Assembly (NCBI RefSeq): GCF_040564635.1
Contig: NZ_CP159837.1
Coordinates: 3,025,001 to 3,089,000, forward strand
Origin: Planktothricoides raciborskii GIHE-MW2
GTDB lineage: Bacteria > Cyanobacteriota > Cyanobacteriia > Cyanobacteriales > Laspinemataceae
Direction: 5' to 3'
DNA: 64,000 bases
Shown: one piece after another, positions 16,404-23,152 of the stretch
Layout: each line of letters begins with the position of its first letter
Position numbering within the stretch: the first letter of the stretch is position 1
Notes under the pieces: model-generated
What the model saw: only the letters and a program-made list of their open reading frames with translations
The model's database searches: none
Told to the model about the DNA's origin: nothing
Program-made: the position numbers and the translations under genes

Positions 16404-16822
16404 AAGTTCTCATAGATACCAATATCATTGTTGATCTGGCCTTAGAACGACAACCCTTTTATCCTGAAAGTGTCCAAGTTATATCGCGGGTTTACCAAAA
16501 ACGGATTTCAGGCTATCTTTCTGCTTCCACTATTAGCGATATTTACTACATTATTCGGAAACAGAAAGGGCGAGAGTTAACTCTTGATTTTTTAAGACGA
16601 ATCAGAACGCTCTGCCAGGTGGCTACAGTTAATGATGCGGCGATTGACATCGCTTTAAATGCCGATCAGTTTAGAGATTTTGAAGATGCCATTCAGTATG
16701 GAACTGCGATCGCAAATCAATTGAATGCAATTGTGACTCGGAATCCCCAAGATTTTCCCGTGGCGAATTCTAGAATTATCACTCCGAGTCAGCTTATTGA
16801 GGAGTTGGGAAATTTACCATGA
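16400..16822 (+). CDS. VapC-like PIN-domain toxin
   Basis: A 140-residue PIN protein translated from GTG 16400, coupled to the antitoxin. Conserved acids: D6 in LIDTNIIVD, D47 in STISDIYY, FEDAIQY with D96, and TRNPQDF with D118. Intact PIN toxins cleave RNA. Its last 13 codons and the downstream hairpin are the source of (or share an origin with) three inverted relics at 5281, 14179 and 20672, so this locus has been copied piecemeal around the region. The C-terminal TPSQLIEELGNLP resembles tails of cyanobacterial PIN proteins in which the last residues read S-P-x-E-F-L. Confidence 0.87.
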   Translation: MKVLIDTNIIVDLALERQPFYPESVQVISRVYQKRISGYLSASTISDIYYIIRKQKGRELTLDFLRRIRTLCQVATVNDAAIDIALNADQFRDFEDAIQYGTAIANQLNAIVTRNPQDFPVANSRIITPSQLIEELGNLP

Positions 16823-16848
16823 AAAATACAAAAATCTGGTAGATAGAA

Positions 16849-16886
16849 AAAACAATAGCGGAATCTTTGATGCCGCTATTGTTACA
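16849..16886 (-). terminator. terminator for the minus-strand gene at 16908
   Basis: AACAATAGCGG..ATC / GAT..CCGCTATTGTT hairpin. Read on the minus strand it is followed by a T6 run, 22 bp after the stop of 16908-17669. On the plus strand it lacks the T-run. It is the same hairpin family as 5245, 14142 and 20636, in opposite orientation. Confidence 0.7.
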
Positions 16887-16907
16887 GGTAAAGTCGATCT
16901 TTCATAG

Positions 16908-17669
16908 CTACGACCCAGATATGCATGTGGTTGCTGAAAAAAGTCCACCAGCACACAGTTGTAACTCTTTTGCCCCCTCCGACACATCAAAAATACCTAC
17001 TTGGACATTTTTACGCGTTGAACCAGGCAAAATTCCGTCAGTGAATTTAACAACCTTCTGTCCGTCAAAAGATTCATTGAGCGATTGATTGAATGTAACC
17101 ATAACATCTGCTGTCTTATAAGTATTGCCTTCAGAATCCTTGACTTCAATCGACATACTATGTTGTGGCACCTTTGTCTCCTTGGAATTGTTTTTAATAT
17201 CCGCATAGACAACCCATAGCTTTCCAGCCACGTCTGCTTGCCTCGTGTCGCCTTCATAAGGTTTGATCTTGACGTTAGACAATGTGAAGTCGGCAGTTGA
17301 AATACTGGTTACTTTAGGCTCTTGCTCGTTACTCGTCCCCTCAACTGGGTTAGCTAGATCATTCTGGAAGGTGGAACCTGTAGAGCTAATATTATTAGAA
17401 GGCTCTGGTGTTTGATTTGAAGCTAATAAGCTGGCGGCAATAAATCCAATAATAAACAATACTATCTTGATTTTTACAGTTAGCTTTAAGTTTATTCTAT
17501 TGGCTAAAAAATCATTAAACTGGGGAATAAATATTAGACCTATTACCATGAAGATAATGCCTACTGAAAAGCTTTGACTCGCCATCCCCAGTCCAATTAA
17601 GAAAATAACAGCGCCAAAAATAGCACTAATCACAGCCAAAACTTGTTCTAATATTTTTTTCATATTCAT
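16908..17669 (-). CDS. membrane protein with DUF4352-like extracytoplasmic domain
   Basis: A 253-residue protein with three hydrophobic segments in the first ~95 residues (VISAIFGAVIFLIGLGMA, SVGIIFMVIGLIFIP, IKIVLFIIGFIAASLLAS). A Ser/Asn/Pro-rich linker follows, then a ~120-residue beta domain (FTLSNVKIKPYEGDTRQADVAGKLWVVYADIKNNSKETKV...VGIFDVSEGAKELQLCAG). The domain matches the pattern of the immunoglobulin-like DUF4352 family found in lipoproteins and membrane proteins. ATG 17669 follows AAGG at short spacing; ATG 17663 is possible. Two cysteines near the C-terminus (LCAGG, TTCISGS) could form a disulfide. The role is unknown. Confidence 0.65.
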   Translation of the reverse strand: MNMKKILEQVLAVISAIFGAVIFLIGLGMASQSFSVGIIFMVIGLIFIPQFNDFLANRINLKLTVKIKIVLFIIGFIAASLLASNQTPEPSNNISSTGSTFQNDLANPVEGTSNEQEPKVTSISTADFTLSNVKIKPYEGDTRQADVAGKLWVVYADIKNNSKETKVPQHSMSIEVKDSEGNTYKTADVMVTFNQSLNESFDGQKVVKFTDGILPGSTRKNVQVGIFDVSEGAKELQLCAGGLFSATTCISGS

Positions 17670-17706
17670 CTGACCTTTGCACAAAAGATATTGATTGGTT
17701 TGATTT

Positions 17707-18273
17707 CTAATTATTTCTGGGTCTTAATACAGGTTCAAATTGATTGGTAAAGCTTAACCATCGATTAATTTTTGCGGAAGTGTCAAATTTGAGAGTGGGT
17801 ATATTGACAATTTGATTAACTGGCAATTGTCCTGATGCTCTCATTCGGGTAATTAATGTTGCTTCCGGTAAGCCTAAACCATAAATTTCTTTAGCATTAT
17901 GCACTGTTTCACAAGAAATAATATAGCCTCCTAAATCCAGCTTACCTTGATCGGCTTTGTATCGCCAAGTAACAGCCAAGCTAGAAGACCTGTTATCACC
18001 ACATTCTAAAAGCATTACTTCAAACATTTTCGCAATATGCCTATCTCGTTTTTGCATTAAGCTGCCTTCTTGGAGCGGATAATTTACATCTGGATCGGAA
18101 ACAATTAGCTCGGCAAAATTACCATAAACATCTGTAAACTTGATTTTTACAGAAAAGAGTTCTTGAGCTTTTAATATAACCGTAAAGCCCAGATTGAATA
18201 TGATTAAGCTTGTCAGAAACAAGCCACTATATAGATAGCATATTTTTTTTGACGTAACTTCAGGAATTTTCAT
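17707..18273 (-). CDS. secreted/anchored protein of unknown function, paralogue of 18313
   Basis: A 188-residue protein not recognised as a named family. The N-terminal hydrophobic segment (LYSGLFLTSLIIFNLGFTVILKAQ) is a signal peptide or anchor. The mature part shares spaced motifs with the next gene upstream: AELIVSDPD, RHIAKMFEVMLLECGDNR, WRYKAD, G.YIISCETV, IYGLGLPEATLITR, VNIPTLKFD and KINRWLSF. A conserved cysteine in each of the ECG and SCE motifs could form a disulfide. ATG 18273 with CCCGGAA upstream is preferred over a TTG at 18312. The pair probably arose by tandem duplication and is transcribed as one unit. Confidence 0.6.
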   Translation of the reverse strand: MKIPEVTSKKICYLYSGLFLTSLIIFNLGFTVILKAQELFSVKIKFTDVYGNFAELIVSDPDVNYPLQEGSLMQKRDRHIAKMFEVMLLECGDNRSSSLAVTWRYKADQGKLDLGGYIISCETVHNAKEIYGLGLPEATLITRMRASGQLPVNQIVNIPTLKFDTSAKINRWLSFTNQFEPVLRPRNN

Positions 18274-18312
18274 ATTTTCCGGGATGAATATACTCCGTAA
18301 TACATCGGACAA

Positions 18313-18849
18313 TTAACGAACTGCTTGAAAGCCTTCTACAAAATCAAGCCACTTGTCTATTTTATTTCCTTCAATTTTTAAAATAGGAACGCTTACGGTA
18401 TTCGTGACTCTACCTGTTAAGCGAGGGCCGGGTCTTGTAATTGTAGTCGATTCTGCTCTCCCCAAACCGTAAGCTTGACGAATATCGTCAGCTAACGCAC
18501 AAGTAATCTCAAATACTCCCATATCTATCGACCCATTTCCTGCTTTGTATTCCCAAAAGATAAACCCTTCACGAGAACCTCTACATTCCCAAATCGTCAC
18601 CTCAAACATTTTGGCAAGATGGAGTTCATACCGACGTAATCGGCTATTATTCCCATAAGCTGGGGTGGTCGTATCTGTATCAGGGACAATTAACTCAGCG
18701 GCACCACCATGATATTCGCTACCAACACCCATGCTAAATATGCTGGTAATGGGAAAATCTTGAGCCAACCCCAAAGGAGCGATCGCCATCAGTGCAGCAC
18801 TCATCGCAACTGGATTTAGTAAGGTTGCCATTTTGCAAAATTTGTTCAT
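18313..18849 (-). CDS. secreted protein of unknown function, paralogue of 17707
   Basis: A 178-residue protein with a Sec-like signal peptide (MNKFCKMATLLNPVAMSAALMAIAPLGLAQD, cleavage near GLAQ). The mature domain carries AELIVPDTD, LHLAKMFEVTIWECRGSR, WEYKAGNGSIDMGVFEITCALA, AYGLGRAESTTITR and ILKIEGNKIDKWLDF, all with counterparts in the neighbouring 17707 protein. The two cysteines (ECR and TCA) are conserved between paralogues. GAGGCG precedes the ATG at 18849; a GTG one codon upstream is possible. The family is not recognised; a periplasmic or extracellular role is inferred only from the signal sequence. Confidence 0.62.
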   Translation of the reverse strand: MNKFCKMATLLNPVAMSAALMAIAPLGLAQDFPITSIFSMGVGSEYHGGAAELIVPDTDTTTPAYGNNSRLRRYELHLAKMFEVTIWECRGSREGFIFWEYKAGNGSIDMGVFEITCALADDIRQAYGLGRAESTTITRPGPRLTGRVTNTVSVPILKIEGNKIDKWLDFVEGFQAVR

Positions 18850-18984
18850 CACTTCGCCTCGAATGAATTTTACCTGCCTGTTCCATAAGCGCGATCATAA
18901 TAAATTTATTGACGGATAGCTTGGGTTTTAGGCCGATTTGCTCAGACCTAAATCTAGGGAATCAAAGATTGAGGTACTGGGCAA

Positions 18985-19092
18985 TGGGATTTAATGGGAA
19001 GTTTTTCAGTGATTGGGTTTTGGGTTTAATGGGAATTAATGGGAAAAAGTGGTATTTAGTTCCCCAAAAGTGAAAAAGTGTGGTAAATTGGT
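18985..19092 (+). promoter_or_regulatory. repeat-rich promoter region of the second STAND gene
   Basis: Contains TTTAATGGGAA-type direct repeats (about 18989, 19024, 19035) and three AAAAGTG motifs, the last reading AAAAAGTGTGGTAAATT. This parallels AAAAGTATGGTAAACT in front of the paralogous gene at 3758. A GCATCCC / GGGATGC inverted repeat follows at 19107-19130. Candidate regulator site; the rest of 18850-19169 shows no gene. Confidence 0.4.
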
Positions 19093-19169
19093 ACTGTGTT
19101 GGCCGCATCCCTACAAGCATCGGGATGCTTCCTACTGTGTTTGACCCAAGTATGACTAAAGCTAGACTT

Positions 19170-20567
19170 ATGGAGATTTCTGAATCGATAAAATGGATCG
19201 ACGATCGCATATTTGCCAAAACAGGAAAACGTCTTGATTCTCTTCAAATCTCTATATTAGAAGCTACTTCACGCGGTCAGAAATATCCCCAAATAGCTGA
19301 GACATATAATTTTAGTAACGATCATATCAGAAAAGCTGCTTGGAAGTTATGGAAACTGCTGTCAGATGTTTTAGGAGAACCTGTTAGTCAGTCTAATTTT
19401 AGAACGCTGGTACAACGAGGTTTTTTTTCCAATAGTAATAATTATATTGTCAATAGTAATAATCTTAATTTTTGCAGCGATCGCTATCATCCAGAGGTGA
19501 CAAAAGCCCGATCGCCCACATCTTCCCAACCCTCCCCAGACACCCCAACTGAACCCCAGATAAACTTAGATGATGCACCGGCGATTCTTACTTGCTACAG
19601 TCGAACCACCGAACTGAACACCCTAGAACATTGGATAGTACAAGACCGTTGCCGGATTGTGGAACTTTTGGGCATGAGTGGCATCGGTAAAACCGCGCTA
19701 TCTCTTGGGCTAATTGACCAAATCAAGACCAATTTTGACTATATTATCTATCAAACCCTTTGCTTTTCTCCCACCTTAGAAACTACCCTCACCAACCTGC
19801 TAGAAAATTTCGGTAAACCCACAGAAATTCCCCAACAGCTTGAAAGCAAAATTTCCCAAATCTTCAAATATCTCCGCCCGCATCGATGCTTGATTATTCT
19901 GGATGACGTGCAAATGCTGTTTAGCCCAGGAAAATTGGCTGGGGAATATCAACCATCTCTGGAAAATTATCCGCTATTTTTTAAACGAATTGCTGAAATA
20001 GAACACTCCAGTTGTTTCCTATTAATAAGTGCTGAACAACTCCAAGAATTTACCCAGTTGAAAAAAGGCGATCGCTCAGTTCGCTCTTTATTATTAGGTG
20101 GTTTAGGCATTGCCGCGAAAAAAATATTAAAACAATATGAATTATCCGATGAAAACCAGTGGGAAAAGCTAATTAATCTCTACCAAGGTAATCCTCTTTG
20201 GTTAGAGATGACTGCGATGATGATTCAGGACTTATTTGCCGGGAATGTTGCTGATTTCCTAGAATATAAAAGCTTGATTATTTGCGACGCTTTGAAAGCA
20301 GCAATCCAGCGACAATGGCAGCGATTAACCCCACAAGAACAGGCGATTATGATTGAGTTTACAGCGCTTGATGCGCCAGTCAGTTTACCGCAACTTGGCC
20401 AAAAACTTAATTTAGCGGATTCCGACTTATTAAATGGCGTGAAATCTCTAAGACGACGGTTATTTTTGGCGGATATCCAACGGGAAAAACAAAGATTATT
20501 TCAGCTAAACCCCGTTTATCAACAATATCTAAAAGAACAAAACCCAGAAATTTGCGAGCGCTCGTAA
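19170..20567 (+). CDS. STAND (NB-ARC-like) ATPase with N-terminal vMAP-type HTH, paralogue of 3758
   Basis: A 465-residue ATPase. Residues 1-85 (MEISESIKWIDDRIFAKTGKRLDSLQISILEATSRGQKYPQIAETYNF) align with but differ strongly from those of the 3758 protein. From SPTSSQPSPDTPTEPQINLDD onward the two are nearly identical, including Walker A LLGMSGIGKTALS and Walker B CLIILDDV and the terminal NPEICERS. The start at 19170 is chosen because it aligns residue for residue with the paralogue; ATG 19152 is an alternative. The pattern (divergent HTH, conserved ATPase) indicates gene conversion or recent duplication of the 3' part with its terminator and flank. No WD40 or TPR sensor follows. Confidence 0.83.
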   Translation: MEISESIKWIDDRIFAKTGKRLDSLQISILEATSRGQKYPQIAETYNFSNDHIRKAAWKLWKLLSDVLGEPVSQSNFRTLVQRGFFSNSNNYIVNSNNLNFCSDRYHPEVTKARSPTSSQPSPDTPTEPQINLDDAPAILTCYSRTTELNTLEHWIVQDRCRIVELLGMSGIGKTALSLGLIDQIKTNFDYIIYQTLCFSPTLETTLTNLLENFGKPTEIPQQLESKISQIFKYLRPHRCLIILDDVQMLFSPGKLAGEYQPSLENYPLFFKRIAEIEHSSCFLLISAEQLQEFTQLKKGDRSVRSLLLGGLGIAAKKILKQYELSDENQWEKLINLYQGNPLWLEMTAMMIQDLFAGNVADFLEYKSLIICDALKAAIQRQWQRLTPQEQAIMIEFTALDAPVSLPQLGQKLNLADSDLLNGVKSLRRRLFLADIQREKQRLFQLNPVYQQYLKEQNPEICERS

Positions 20568-20635
20568 CTCAATCCATCTCAAAATAAGGCATCAGCCACG
20601 GATACCGCAACCCAATAAACCATTGGTGGTCGGCG

Positions 20636-20672
20636 ACAATAGCGGAATCTTTGATTCCGCTATTGTTTTTTT
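20636..20672 (+). terminator. rho-independent terminator (third copy)
   Basis: Same 14-bp stem with T-run as at 5245; 68 bp after the second STAND stop, in identical flanking sequence. Confidence 0.83.
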
Positions 20673-20741
20673 CTATCTACCAGACTTTTAGCGCTTTCAT
20701 GGTAAATTTCCCAACTCCTCAATAAGCTGACTCGGAGTGAT
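20672..20741 (-). pseudogene. inverted relic of a vapC 3' end (third copy)
   Basis: Same TPSQLIEELGNLP-stop fragment as 5281 and 14179, followed by the GTAGAGACG palindrome at 20768-20808. Confidence 0.72.
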
Positions 20742-20864
20742 ACAACATACTCACGAGTAAACCACGCCATAATGTAGAGACGATTCGCTTTCTCGCCTCT
20801 ACATTATGTATTTTGTCTGTGGTTGATTAATTCGCGATCGCCAATTATGGCAGTAAGATAAAGG

Positions 20865-20890
20865 CCGAACAGTGTGAGGGTTTGTAAATG
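20865..20890 (+). repeat. left direct repeat bounding a toxin-antitoxin island
   Basis: 26 bp beginning CCGAACAGTGTGAGGGTTTG, repeated exactly at 22121-22146. The other two copies of the surrounding block have a single uninterrupted GATGTGAGGGTTTGTAAATG here and no island. Confidence 0.7.
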
Positions 20891-20940
20891 GTGAAATCCC
20901 GGCGATCCGCCCAAGGTGATTTTAGGGAAATTTGCCAGAT

Positions 20941-20968
20941 TTGACAGAGTTAGAGGAAATGTTATAAT
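20941..20968 (+). promoter_or_regulatory. consensus sigma-70 promoter of the AbrB-PIN operon
   Basis: Perfect TTGACA (20941-20946) and TATAAT (20963-20968) with a 16-bp spacer, 28 bases before ATG 20997. Such an exact consensus is rare in this window and predicts strong expression unless repressed by the antitoxin. Confidence 0.75.
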
Positions 20969-20996
20969 ATTTAAGTTGGGATTTAAGTAAGGAGTC

Positions 20997-21317
20997 ATGG
21001 GAACTATGACATCAAAAACCGTGATTCAAGTAACAATAGATGGGCAGTTAGAATTGCCGATCGCAATTCGTTCTCGGTTGCAGTCCGGAGATGAATTTGT
21101 GCTATGGGAAGAGGAAGATACGATTATCCTAAAAAGGGTAAAAAAACCTGTTTTTGAGGAAAAAAATAAATCAGAATCAGGAAACGAACGGTCACAGGAT
21201 TTATCTTTTTTTGCCATAGCCGATCGCCTTGCAGAAATCAATGAAGTTGAGCCAATTTCTGAAGCAGAAATTGAGGAAGAAATTCGAGCATATAAGCGGG
21301 AAAAACGACAAAAATAA
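20997..21317 (+). CDS. AbrB/MazE-type antitoxin
   Basis: A 106-residue protein with an N-terminal swapped-hairpin AbrB-like segment (VIQVTIDGQLELPIAIRSRLQSGDEFVLWEEEDTIILKRV), a DNA-binding fold typical of MazE/AbrB antitoxins. A charged C-terminus (ADRLAEINEVEPISEAEIEEEIRAYKREKRQK) is probably the toxin-binding region; the S/E-E-x-x-EI-x-x-YR pattern is common in cyanobacterial antitoxins. AAGGAG at 20989-20994 serves ATG 20997 or, with better spacing, ATG 21006. It is transcribed from the consensus promoter at 20941 and followed 4 bases later by a PIN gene. It probably represses its own promoter. Confidence 0.82.
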   Translation: MGTMTSKTVIQVTIDGQLELPIAIRSRLQSGDEFVLWEEEDTIILKRVKKPVFEEKNKSESGNERSQDLSFFAIADRLAEINEVEPISEAEIEEEIRAYKREKRQK

Positions 21318-21321
21318 AAAT

Positions 21322-21738
21322 ATGCGAGTCGTTTTAGATACGAATACAGTGATTTCTGGTCTTTTTTGGCGAGGAAAGCCTTTTCAGATTTTGGAATTAA
21401 TGCGATCGGGAACAATTACCGTTTACACTTCTGAAGCGATACTAGAGGAGTTGTTAGATGTTTTAAAGCGTCCTAAGTTTTCCAAGAGATTAGCTATATT
21501 AAATGTGAGTCCGCAACAAGTGGTTAATCGTTTTATTGAATGGGTGGAAGTGGTGGAGGTTGGAGAAGTTAAAAAAATTGTGATTTCAGACCCAGACGAT
21601 GACCAAATTATTGCTTGTGCCAGGTCAGTCAATGCTGATTTTATTATTTCAGGAGATGCGGATATCCTGGACATTAAAGAAAAAGTTACGATTCCTATTG
21701 TAACTTCTGGTGAGTTTCTGGATATTTTAGCAGTTTGA
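21322..21738 (+). CDS. PIN-domain toxin (COG1569-type)
   Basis: A 138-residue PIN protein with MRVVLDTNTVISGLFWRG (D6), SEAILEELLDVL (acidic helix), VISDPDDDQIIACA and ADFIISGDADILDI. These are the conserved elements of the toxin family paired with AbrB-type antitoxins. All expected acids are present, so it should be an active Mg2+-dependent ribonuclease. ATG 21322 lies 4 bases after the antitoxin stop, so the two are almost certainly co-transcribed. The last 12 bases overlap the convergent gene at 21727. The pair sits inside the 26-bp direct-repeat-bounded island. Confidence 0.85.
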   Translation: MRVVLDTNTVISGLFWRGKPFQILELMRSGTITVYTSEAILEELLDVLKRPKFSKRLAILNVSPQQVVNRFIEWVEVVEVGEVKKIVISDPDDDQIIACARSVNADFIISGDADILDIKEKVTIPIVTSGEFLDILAV

Positions 21739-21936
21739 GCCAGTCAATATCTCTGAATCCCCAGAAAAAAGTCCGATGAGCGGATCTTCTTGTTCAGTCC
21801 GTTCTGGGGGATTGACTTTTTCTATCGCTTGATAAACCAAGAGGATCTCTATATCTTGATTTGGGGGAAGATCGTGAAGTTGCAGTTGCACCGATCCATC
21901 GGCGTTGACCTGAGTTTTTAAACGAATGGTGTCCAT
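21727..21936 (-). CDS. truncated antitoxin-like protein
   Basis: A 69-residue protein, MDTIRLKTQVNADGSVQLQLHDLPPNQDIEILLVYQAIE. This is the recognisable N-terminal part of a cyanobacterial antitoxin family that normally continues LIGLFSGSPDLA..SEEILQQEI. Here the sequence breaks off after LIGLFSGDSEILTGSNC and no partner toxin follows; the 3' end runs into the convergent PIN gene with 12 bases overlap. No good ribosome site is seen. I read it as an antitoxin that lost its tail and toxin when the PIN operon was placed next to it. It may still bind DNA or a remote toxin. Confidence 0.55.
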   Translation of the reverse strand: MDTIRLKTQVNADGSVQLQLHDLPPNQDIEILLVYQAIEKVNPPERTEQEDPLIGLFSGDSEILTGSNC

Positions 21937-22120
21937 GATGTTTAAGGATAACCTAAAGAGTTGGGAATATTCTAAAATTATATAGCCTTTCTGATACTAA
22001 GGACTTACGCGATCGCATCCTCAGTATAACCAGGAATCCCATATAGTTATACAAAATAAGCATACAAAATAAGCGCCGAAGCATCGCCCCTCAATCGACC
22101 GTCAATCGCGGCAGTAAAGC

Positions 22121-22146
22121 CCGAACAGTGTGAGGGTTTGTAAATG
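22121..22146 (+). repeat. right direct repeat bounding the toxin-antitoxin island
   Basis: Exact 26-bp copy of 20865-20890. From here the sequence resumes the block common to 5440-5540 and 14350-14425 (ATCTCAGGGTTA..GATCGCGATCGCCCC). Bases 21937-22120 carry no gene. Confidence 0.7.
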
Positions 22147-22239
22147 CTAAAATCTCAGGGTTACGATCGCGATCGCCCCTCTTCTAAAAATGCCATATAA
22201 GGGCGATCGCTGTTTGATTGATGAGTTTAATCGATAAGT

Positions 22240-23034
22240 TTAATCGATTTCCTCTGGATTGATTCCCATTTCTCGTAACCGCTGGGCTAATTTTTCCGCC
22301 CGTTGGCGTTCATTGTCCGCCCGTTGGCGTTCCGTTTCAGCTTCTTGTTCCAGAGTTTTGATTTTCGCTTGTTCCTCCTTAATTAATTGCTCAACAACTG
22401 GCGGATTCAGCAATTGTTGCACCGATAAATTAAGCTGGTCAAACTGCTCCGAAACTATGGAACTATCTTCGCTAAAATCAACCCAGCTATATCCTTCTTC
22501 ATTGGTTGCATTAGCCAACACTCTCACTCGTTTCTTTTGGGGGTCTACGATCCAATATTCGGGAATTTCTGCCATTTCATATTCATAACGTTTACTCACA
22601 TAATCATCCCGGCGATTACTGCTGACAATTTCTACCACTAAAATCGGCTTTTCCGCAAAATCTAAAACCCCAGCGCCCGGACGCGAAATCACTTCTGCCC
22701 AAACACTTTGGCTACAAACTACTACATCAGGAATTCGCGATGAATTTTCGGCGGTGCGGACCCCCGTCCCTAAAGAGTTGGCCACTAAATTCAAGTTTTT
22801 CTCAGCAAAGTAGCGCTGTAACTTGTAAATCAGAAATTTGCAAATATTGGTATGTAAGTGACTTTGTGCGGGCATCGGTATGAGTTTCCCCCTGAATAAT
22901 TCATAAAGAACATCCGGTTCTCCCTCATACGCGAGGTATTCTTGGAAGGTTAAGAGATGTTCGGTTGACCCCTGTACTTGTGCTTGAGGTTGCTGAATCG
23001 CTACCTCGGTTACTCTTTCGACAGCTTGAGTCAT
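22240..23034 (-). CDS. Uma2 family endonuclease-like protein (DUF820), two heptads
   Basis: A 264-residue Uma2 paralogue starting at ATG 23034 (MTQAVERVTEVAIQQ). The nuclease-like core is conserved (SRIPDVVVCSQ, KPILVVEIVSSNRRDDYVSKRYEYEMAEIPEYWIVDPQKKRVRV). It differs from its paralogues by LANATNEEGYSWVD where the others have FATTQEEGY, and by only two coiled-coil heptads (TERQRAD, NERQRAE) before KLAQRLREMGINPEEID. It is downstream of another Uma2 gene (23153) in the same direction, separated by 118 bp, so this is a tandem pair in the third copy of the regional block. Confidence 0.88.
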   Translation of the reverse strand: MTQAVERVTEVAIQQPQAQVQGSTEHLLTFQEYLAYEGEPDVLYELFRGKLIPMPAQSHLHTNICKFLIYKLQRYFAEKNLNLVANSLGTGVRTAENSSRIPDVVVCSQSVWAEVISRPGAGVLDFAEKPILVVEIVSSNRRDDYVSKRYEYEMAEIPEYWIVDPQKKRVRVLANATNEEGYSWVDFSEDSSIVSEQFDQLNLSVQQLLNPPVVEQLIKEEQAKIKTLEQEAETERQRADNERQRAEKLAQRLREMGINPEEID

Positions 23035-23152
23035 AATTTTAGACCTCTCGTCGCGATTATTATTAAATTATTATTCGGCGCGATCGCCCCCAATAATCTT
23101 GTTAAATTAGTAGGAGGCGATCGCTGTTATTTAGTGAGTTTAATCGATAAGT

